A model generated the notes under the pieces. That model ran no database searches and was not told the DNA's origin. It worked only from the letters and a program-made list of their open reading frames with translations. 11,790 nt of DNA from an uncultured Lachnobacterium sp. (GTDB taxonomy: Bacteria; Bacillota; Clostridia; Lachnospirales; Lachnospiraceae), in contig URLU01000055.1 of the NCBI GenBank assembly GCA_900548765.1, positions 1 through 11,790 of the forward strand. The letters are read 5' to 3'. The position numbers were made by a program, and so were the translations under genes. Of this stretch, positions 6,591 through 11,790 are shown piece after piece. Within the stretch, counting starts at the first letter, position 1. Every line of letters begins with the position of its first letter.

Positions 6591-6648
6591 ATAGCTATTA
6601 CATTTGCAAACGATAGAAAAAGTTTGCAAGGTAATAGCTATTATTTTA
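6591..6648 (+). terminator. Rho-independent terminator after the CPBP gene
   Basis: Arms 6591-6611 and 6622-6641 form about 19 base pairs (11 bp, one asymmetric bulge, 8 bp) around a 10-nt A-rich loop, followed by the T-rich tail TTATTTT (6641-6647). It begins 27 nt after the CPBP stop codon. The stem is AT-rich but long. Confidence 0.85.
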
Positions 6649-6673
6649 CTTACAAAAACCAATAATCCTAAGA

Positions 6674-6733
6674 AAATAAATATTAATAATCAGACTAAAA
6701 TGCGCAATATAATAAATTATCTAATAATCAGAC
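6674..6733 (+). repeat. 12-bp direct repeat upstream of gltB
   Basis: TAATAATCAGAC occurs exactly at 6674-6685 and 6722-6733, 48 bp apart; a partial copy, AATAATC, starts at 6661. Both exact copies are upstream of the predicted gltB -35. They may bind a nitrogen or carbon regulator, but could also reflect the AT-rich background. Confidence 0.6.
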
Positions 6734-6752
6734 AATAGCACGAAAAAAACCG

Positions 6753-6781
6753 TTTACTTTGCCCCGATAAAGTTGTAAAAT
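6753..6781 (+). promoter_or_regulatory. Promoter of gltBD
   Basis: TTTACT (6753-6758; 4 of 6) and TAAAAT (6776-6781; 5 of 6) are 17 nt apart, giving a start near 6788 and a short leader before the AGGAAGG ribosome binding site at 6808-6814. TTTAC (6753-6757) and GTAAA (6775-6779) form an inverted repeat across the core promoter, a possible operator. Confidence 0.6.
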
Positions 6782-6823
6782 CAAAGTCAGAAAACAAAAA
6801 GCACACTAGGAAGGGATGAAGCT

Positions 6824-9800
6824 ATGAGTAAACAGTGGAATGAGAGCACTGCAGCTGCAAAGGGATTATATGACCCAAGATTTGAGCATGACAACTGTGG
6901 TATCGGTGCGGTAGTTAATATCAAAGGTATCAAAACACACCAGACTGTTGAGAACGCTTTAAAGATTGTAGAGAATTTAAAGCACAGAGCTGGTAAGGAT
7001 GCAGACGGAAAAACTGGAGATGGTGTAGGTATCCTGCTTCAGATTTCACATAAATTTTTTGTAAAGGCTACTAAGGAGCTGGGCATTGAGCTTGGTGAGG
7101 AGAGAGATTACGGTGTAGGTATGTTTTTCTTCCCACAGGAGGAGTTCAAGAGAAATCAGGCAAAGAAGATGTTTGAGGTTATCGTGGAAAAGGAAGGCAT
7201 GAAATTCCTTGGATGGAGAACTGTTCCAACAGAGCCTGAGAAGCTTTCGGAAAAAGCCAGAGAGTGTATGCCATGTATCATGCAGGCTTTTGTAAAACGC
7301 CCAGAGGACGTGGAAAAAGGTCTTGAGTTTGACAGAAAGCTCTATATAGCAAGAAGAGTGTTCGAGCAGTCAAATGATGATACATATGTAGTTTCACTTT
7401 CAAGCAGAACAATTGTATACAAGGGAATGTTTTTGGTAGAGCAGCTGAGACAGTTCTTCCATGACCTTCAGGATCCTGATTATGAGTCAGCTATTGCAAC
7501 AGTACATTCCAGATTCTCAACCAACACAAACCCAAGCTGGGAGAGAGCACATCCAAACAGATTTATAGTACACAATGGTGAGATTAATACCATCCGTGGA
7601 AACGCAGATAAGATGTCAGCACGAGAGGAGAACATGGAGTCTCTTAAATTAAAGGGAGAGTTCCAGAAGGTGCTTCCGGTAATTAATGCTGAGGGTTCTG
7701 ACTCTGCAATGCTTGACAATACTCTGGAGTTTCTTGTAATGAGCGGAATGGATTTACCACTTGCAGTAATGGTTATGATTCCTGAGCCATGGGCAAACAA
7801 TGCAATTATGTCCCAGAAGAAGAAGGACTTTTACCAGTATTATGCAACCATGATGGAGCCATGGGATGGACCTGCATCTATTCTTTTCTCAGATGGAGAT
7901 ATAATGGGAGCTGTGCTTGACAGAAACGGACTTCGACCATCACGTTACTATGTGACAGATGACGATTATCTCATTCTCTCATCAGAGGTAGGAGTACTAG
8001 ATGTAGACCCTACAACAATCGTGAAAAAAGACCGTCTCCGTCCGGGCAAGATGCTTCTTGTGGACACAGTAGAAGGCAGAATAATAAATGATGATGAGCT
8101 TAAGGAGAGATATGCCGGCAAGCGTCCATATGGTGAGTGGCTTGACAGAAATATGGTTCAGCTCAAGGACTTAAAGATTCCTAATGAGCGTGTACCAGAG
8201 TATACCAAGGAAGAGAGACAGAGAATGCAGAGGGCCTTTGGCTACACATATGAGTCATTAAAGGATTCTATTTTACCAATGGCAAAAAATGGCGTAGAGG
8301 GTACTGCCGCAATGGGAACAGACACACCGCTTGCAGCACTTTCATCTAATCAGGAGCCTCTGTTCAACTATTTTAAGCAGAGATTTGCCCAGGTTACAAA
8401 CCCACCAATCGACTCAATCCGTGAGGAGGTTGTCACATCCACAACTCTTTATATAGGAGAGGGTGGAAACGTACTTGAGGAGAAGCCTGAAAACTGCCGT
8501 GTGCTTAAGATTAACAATCCAATCCTCACAAACACAGATTTGATGAAGATTAAGAGCCTTAAGAAGGAAGGCTTTAAGGTAGAGGTTATTCCTATTATAT
8601 ATTACAAAAACACAAGCCTTGAGAAGGCTGTAGACAGACTCTATATTGAGGCTGACAGAGCCTACAGGGATGGAGCAAACATCCTGATTCTTTCAGACAG
8701 GGGTGTGGATGAAAACCATGTGGCTATACCATCACTTTTGGCAGTATCTGCCTTACAGCAGTATCTGGTTAAGACCAAGAAGAGGACATCACTTTCTCTT
8801 ATCATTGAGTCAGGTGAGCCAAGAGAGGTGCATCATTTTGCAACCCTCCTTGGATATGGTGCAAGTGCAATCAACCCATACCTTGCTCTTGATACAGTAA
8901 AGCAGCTTGTAGACGAGCATATGCTTGACAAGGATTACTATGCAGCAATCGATGACTACAACCATGCAATTATCACAGGTATTGTAAAAATAGCTGCAAA
9001 GATGGGTATATCAACAATCCAGTCATATCAGGGCTCAAAGATTTTTGAGGCAATCGGAATTAACAGTGATGTGATTGAAAAATATTTCACAAACACAGTA
9101 AGCAGAATCGGTGGTATCTCTATACAGGATATCGAGAATGATGTAAACACACTTCATTCAGCAGCCTATGACCCACTTGGACTTGAGACAGACCTGACAC
9201 TTGACAGCAAGGGCAGACACAAGATGAGAAGCGGAGCAGATGACCATCTGTACAATCCGGCTACAATACATCTTCTCCAGCAGTCAACCCAGAGAGGCGA
9301 CTATGACTTGTTCAAGCAGTATACTGCTCTGGTGGATGAGGAGGAAAAGACAACTAATATTCGTGGACTAATTGATTTTAAATACCCTAAGAAGGGCGTG
9401 CCTCTTGAGGAGGTAGAGAGTGTAGACTCAATCGTAACCAGATTTAAGACAGGTGCCATGTCTTATGGTTCTATTTCAAAGGAAGCCCATGAGACATTAG
9501 CAATTGCCATGAACAATCTCCATGGTAAGTCAAACACTGGTGAAGGTGGAGAGGATAAGGATCGTCTTACAATAGGAAAGGACGGACTTAACAGATGTTC
9601 AGCAATCAAGCAGGTTGCCTCCGGCAGATTTGGTGTAACCAGCAGATATTTAACAAGTGCCCAGGAAATCCAGATTAAGATGGCACAGGGCGCAAAACCA
9701 GGTGAAGGTGGACATCTTCCAGGCAAAAAGGTATATCCTTGGATTGCCAAGACCAGACTTTCAACACCGGGGGTATCACTTATATCGCCGCCACCACACC

Positions 9801-11377
9801 ACGACATTTACTCAATCGAGGATTTGGAGCAGCTTATCTTTGATTTGAAAAATGCCAACAGGGATGCAAGAATTTCAGTAAAGCTTGTATCAGAGGCAGG
9901 AGTAGGAACAGTAGCAGCCGGTGTGGCAAAGGCAGGAGCACAGGTTGTACTTATCTCAGGCTATGACGGAGGTACAGGAGCAGCACCAAGCAGCTCAATC
10001 CACAATGCAGGACTTCCTTGGGAGCTGGGACTTGCAGAGACACACCAGACACTTATTATGAACGGACTTCGTAATAAGGTAAGAATTGAGACAGATGGTA
10101 AGCTCATGAGCGGACGTGACGTGGCAATAGCAGCCTGTCTTGGAGCAGAGGAATTTGGATTTGCCACAGCACCACTTGTAACAATGGGCTGTGTAATGAT
10201 GAGAGTATGTAATCTGGACACATGTCCAGCAGGTATTGCAACCCAGAATCCTGAGCTTCGTAAGAGATTTGCAGGAAAGCCTGAGTATGTAGAAAACTTC
10301 ATGAGATTTATAGCAGAAGAGCTCAGAGAATATATGGCAAAGCTTGGCTGCAAGACTGTAGACGAGCTTGTAGGAAGAAGCGACCTGCTCAAGACCCGTG
10401 AGGATTTGGATGAGAACCAGAGTAAGCTTAATCTGGATAACATACTCAGCAATCCGTTTGCAGATGGCAAGGAAAAAGTGATTTTTGATCCTAAGCAGGT
10501 ATATGATTTCGAGTTAGATAAGACTAAGGATTTGAATGAGATTCTCACTCAGTTAAAGTCAGCGCTTGATAAAAAGCAGAAGCGTGCTATTGAGCTTGAA
10601 GTAACAAACGTAAACAGATCACTTGGTACAATATTTGGCTCTGAAATCACAAAGAAATATGATGATACACTTGAGGATGACAGCTATGTAATCAAGTGTA
10701 ACGGCGCAGGAGGCCAGAGCTTTGGAGCCTTCATTCCAAAGGGACTTACACTTGAGCTTGTGGGAGATTCAAACGATTACTTCGGCAAGGGACTTTCAGG
10801 TGGAAAGCTTGTGGTATATCCACCAGCAGGAGTCAAGTATCAGAAGGATGAAAACATCATTATAGGAAACGTAGCCTTATACGGAGCAACAAGCGGAAAA
10901 GCCTTTATCAATGGTGTGGCAGGAGAACGTTTCTGCGTGCGTAACTCAGGTGCAACAGCAGTAGTTGAAGGTGTCGGCGACCATGGCTGCGAGTACATGA
11001 CAGGCGGCAGGGTAGTAATACTTGGAAAGACTGGAAAAAACTTTGCAGCAGGTATGAGCGGTGGAATCGCATATGTCCTTGACGAGGACAGCGACTTATA
11101 TATGAGAACCAATAAGTCAATGGTATTTACAGAGGAAGTATCCAATAAGTATGATGTCCTTGAGCTTAAAGAGATGATTAAGGAGCATGTGACATATACA
11201 AACTCTGAAAAGGGTAAGGAAATACTGGATAACTTCAGCGAATATCTTCCAAAATTCAAGAAGGTCATCCCATACGACTATAATCGTATGCAGATGGCAA
11301 TCGTGCAGATGGAAGAGAAAGGCTTGAATGCAGAGCAGGCTCAGATTGAGGCCTTCTATGCATCAACAAGAGAGTAA
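6824..11377 (+). CDS. gltB: Glutamate synthase large (alpha) subunit
   Basis: A 1517-residue cytoplasmic enzyme that hydrolyses glutamine, channels the ammonia to 2-oxoglutarate and reduces the iminoglutarate to glutamate. Met1-Asn24 is a propeptide ending in HDN; removal exposes Cys25 (CGIG), the N-terminal nucleophile of the class II glutaminase domain (about 25-430). The central domain follows (about 480-780). The FMN-binding synthase domain covers about 830-1210, with TGAMSYGSIS near 875, SGYDGGTGAAP, and a 3Fe-4S ligand set Cys1123, Cys1129, Cys1134 (C-x5-C-x4-C). The C-terminal GXGXG beta-helix covers about 1290-1440. Length is typical for GltB, and the downstream gltD makes this the NAD(P)H-type rather than the stand-alone ferredoxin enzyme. 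The ATG is 9 nt after AGGAAGG (6808-6814). No frameshift or missing motif was seen. Several antisense open frames inside it are shadows. Confidence 0.98.
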   Translation: MSKQWNESTAAAKGLYDPRFEHDNCGIGAVVNIKGIKTHQTVENALKIVENLKHRAGKDADGKTGDGVGILLQISHKFFVKATKELGIELGEERDYGVGMFFFPQEEFKRNQAKKMFEVIVEKEGMKFLGWRTVPTEPEKLSEKARECMPCIMQAFVKRPEDVEKGLEFDRKLYIARRVFEQSNDDTYVVSLSSRTIVYKGMFLVEQLRQFFHDLQDPDYESAIATVHSRFSTNTNPSWERAHPNRFIVHNGEINTIRGNADKMSAREENMESLKLKGEFQKVLPVINAEGSDSAMLDNTLEFLVMSGMDLPLAVMVMIPEPWANNAIMSQKKKDFYQYYATMMEPWDGPASILFSDGDIMGAVLDRNGLRPSRYYVTDDDYLILSSEVGVLDVDPTTIVKKDRLRPGKMLLVDTVEGRIINDDELKERYAGKRPYGEWLDRNMVQLKDLKIPNERVPEYTKEERQRMQRAFGYTYESLKDSILPMAKNGVEGTAAMGTDTPLAALSSNQEPLFNYFKQRFAQVTNPPIDSIREEVVTSTTLYIGEGGNVLEEKPENCRVLKINNPILTNTDLMKIKSLKKEGFKVEVIPIIYYKNTSLEKAVDRLYIEADRAYRDGANILILSDRGVDENHVAIPSLLAVSALQQYLVKTKKRTSLSLIIESGEPREVHHFATLLGYGASAINPYLALDTVKQLVDEHMLDKDYYAAIDDYNHAIITGIVKIAAKMGISTIQSYQGSKIFEAIGINSDVIEKYFTNTVSRIGGISIQDIENDVNTLHSAAYDPLGLETDLTLDSKGRHKMRSGADDHLYNPATIHLLQQSTQRGDYDLFKQYTALVDEEEKTTNIRGLIDFKYPKKGVPLEEVESVDSIVTRFKTGAMSYGSISKEAHETLAIAMNNLHGKSNTGEGGEDKDRLTIGKDGLNRCSAIKQVASGRFGVTSRYLTSAQEIQIKMAQGAKPGEGGHLPGKKVYPWIAKTRLSTPGVSLISPPPHHDIYSIEDLEQLIFDLKNANRDARISVKLVSEAGVGTVAAGVAKAGAQVVLISGYDGGTGAAPSSSIHNAGLPWELGLAETHQTLIMNGLRNKVRIETDGKLMSGRDVAIAACLGAEEFGFATAPLVTMGCVMMRVCNLDTCPAGIATQNPELRKRFAGKPEYVENFMRFIAEELREYMAKLGCKTVDELVGRSDLLKTREDLDENQSKLNLDNILSNPFADGKEKVIFDPKQVYDFELDKTKDLNEILTQLKSALDKKQKRAIELEVTNVNRSLGTIFGSEITKKYDDTLEDDSYVIKCNGAGGQSFGAFIPKGLTLELVGDSNDYFGKGLSGGKLVVYPPAGVKYQKDENIIIGNVALYGATSGKAFINGVAGERFCVRNSGATAVVEGVGDHGCEYMTGGRVVILGKTGKNFAAGMSGGIAYVLDEDSDLYMRTNKSMVFTEEVSNKYDVLELKEMIKEHVTYTNSEKGKEILDNFSEYLPKFKKVIPYDYNRMQMAIVQMEEKGLNAEQAQIEAFYASTRE

Positions 11378-11390
11378 GGAGGGAAGAAAA

Positions 11391-11790
11391 ATGGGAAAGC
11401 CAACAGGATTTATGGAATATGAAAGATGTGAGGCAAGTTCGGTTGAACCAAAGGAACGAATTAAAAACTTTAATGAGTTCCATGTCTTCCTTTCTAGAGA
11501 AAACCAGCAGAAACAGGCAGCAAGATGTATGGACTGCGGAGTGCCATTCTGCCAGTCAGGATTTACAATTGCAGGGATGACATCAGGCTGTCCACTTCAT
11601 AACTTAGTACCGGAGTGGAACGATTTGGTGTATACAGGAAACTGGGAGCAGGCATATAACCGTCTGCACAAGACCAATAATTTTCCAGAGTTTACATCAA
11701 GGGTTTGCCCGGCACTTTGCGAAAAGGCATGTACCTGTGGACACTGGGGAGACCCGGTGTCTGTAAGGGATAACGAGCATGGAATCATAG
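11391..11790 (+). CDS. gltD: Glutamate synthase small (beta) subunit, 3' end outside window
   Basis: The first 133 codons of GltD, the FAD and NAD(P)H-binding partner that passes electrons through iron-sulfur clusters to GltB. The start ATG lies 13 nt after the gltB stop, with AGGAGG (11377-11382) overlapping the last base of that stop codon, so the two are one operon and probably coupled. Visible is the N-terminal cluster domain: Cys46, Cys49, Cys54 and Cys67 (RCMDCGVPFC, then GCPLHN) and a second set Cys106, Cys110, Cys114 (RVCPALCEKAC), with Cys116 nearby. The motifs and the EWNDLV segment are typical of GltD. The frame is still open at the last base; the FAD and NAD(P)H Rossmann folds would lie beyond the window. 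Confidence 0.97.
   Translation, partial: MGKPTGFMEYERCEASSVEPKERIKNFNEFHVFLSRENQQKQAARCMDCGVPFCQSGFTIAGMTSGCPLHNLVPEWNDLVYTGNWEQAYNRLHKTNNFPEFTSRVCPALCEKACTCGHWGDPVSVRDNEHGII

Noticed and set aside
9961..10548. 195-codon minus-strand open frame inside gltB
   Set aside because: Antisense to the conserved synthase domain; biased Ser/Leu composition is typical of a shadow frame. The same applies to the other antisense frames in gltB.
1..11790. CRISPR arrays, tRNA genes, transposase genes, phage genes
   Set aside because: No spaced repeat series, no tRNA-like fold and no mobile-element protein were found on either strand.

Overview
The window looks like a chromosomal segment of a gut anaerobe of the Firmicutes, most likely Lachnospiraceae (Agathobacter/Roseburia-like). 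Reasons: moderate-to-low G+C with AT-rich intergenic regions, strong AGGAGG-type ribosome binding sites, a corrin-ring pathway of the anaerobic (Cbi) type, an ECF folate transporter subunit under a tetrahydrofolate riboswitch, and a two-subunit glutamate synthase. The family assignment is inference from gene style, not a database match.

Layout. (1) Bases 1-3474, plus strand: the end of a cobalamin operon. A fused CbiJ-CbiE-CbiT protein (its first roughly ten codons lie outside the window) overlaps cbiA by 14 nt. (2) Bases 3466-4682, minus strand: folT, a folate-type ECF S component that is almost twice normal length because of a membrane insert. It meets cbiA tail to tail with a 9-nt overlap. 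Its leader holds a THF riboswitch whose helices P1-P4 can be drawn by hand, followed by a hairpin that masks the ribosome binding site. (3) Bases 4676-5385, plus: a HAD-family phosphatase gene divergent from folT. (4) Bases 5386-5778: a 393-nt gene-free stretch mostly filled by a large imperfect inverted repeat (5454-5743) with a branched centre, either a MITE-like element or a structured RNA with its own promoter. This is the least explained part of the window. (5) Bases 5779-6564, plus: a CPBP-type intramembrane protease, followed by a strong terminator hairpin. (6) Bases 6651-11790, plus: an AT-rich promoter region with a 12-bp direct repeat, then gltB (complete) and gltD (cut by the window end).

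How the genes work together. CbiJ, CbiT and CbiE carry out successive steps from cobalt-precorrin-6A to cobalt-precorrin-8, and CbiA later amidates the a and c side chains of cobyrinate. FolT would bring in folate, and its riboswitch would shut it off when THF is plentiful. GltB and GltD make glutamate from glutamine and 2-oxoglutarate. The HAD phosphatase and CPBP protease have no clear tie to these pathways.
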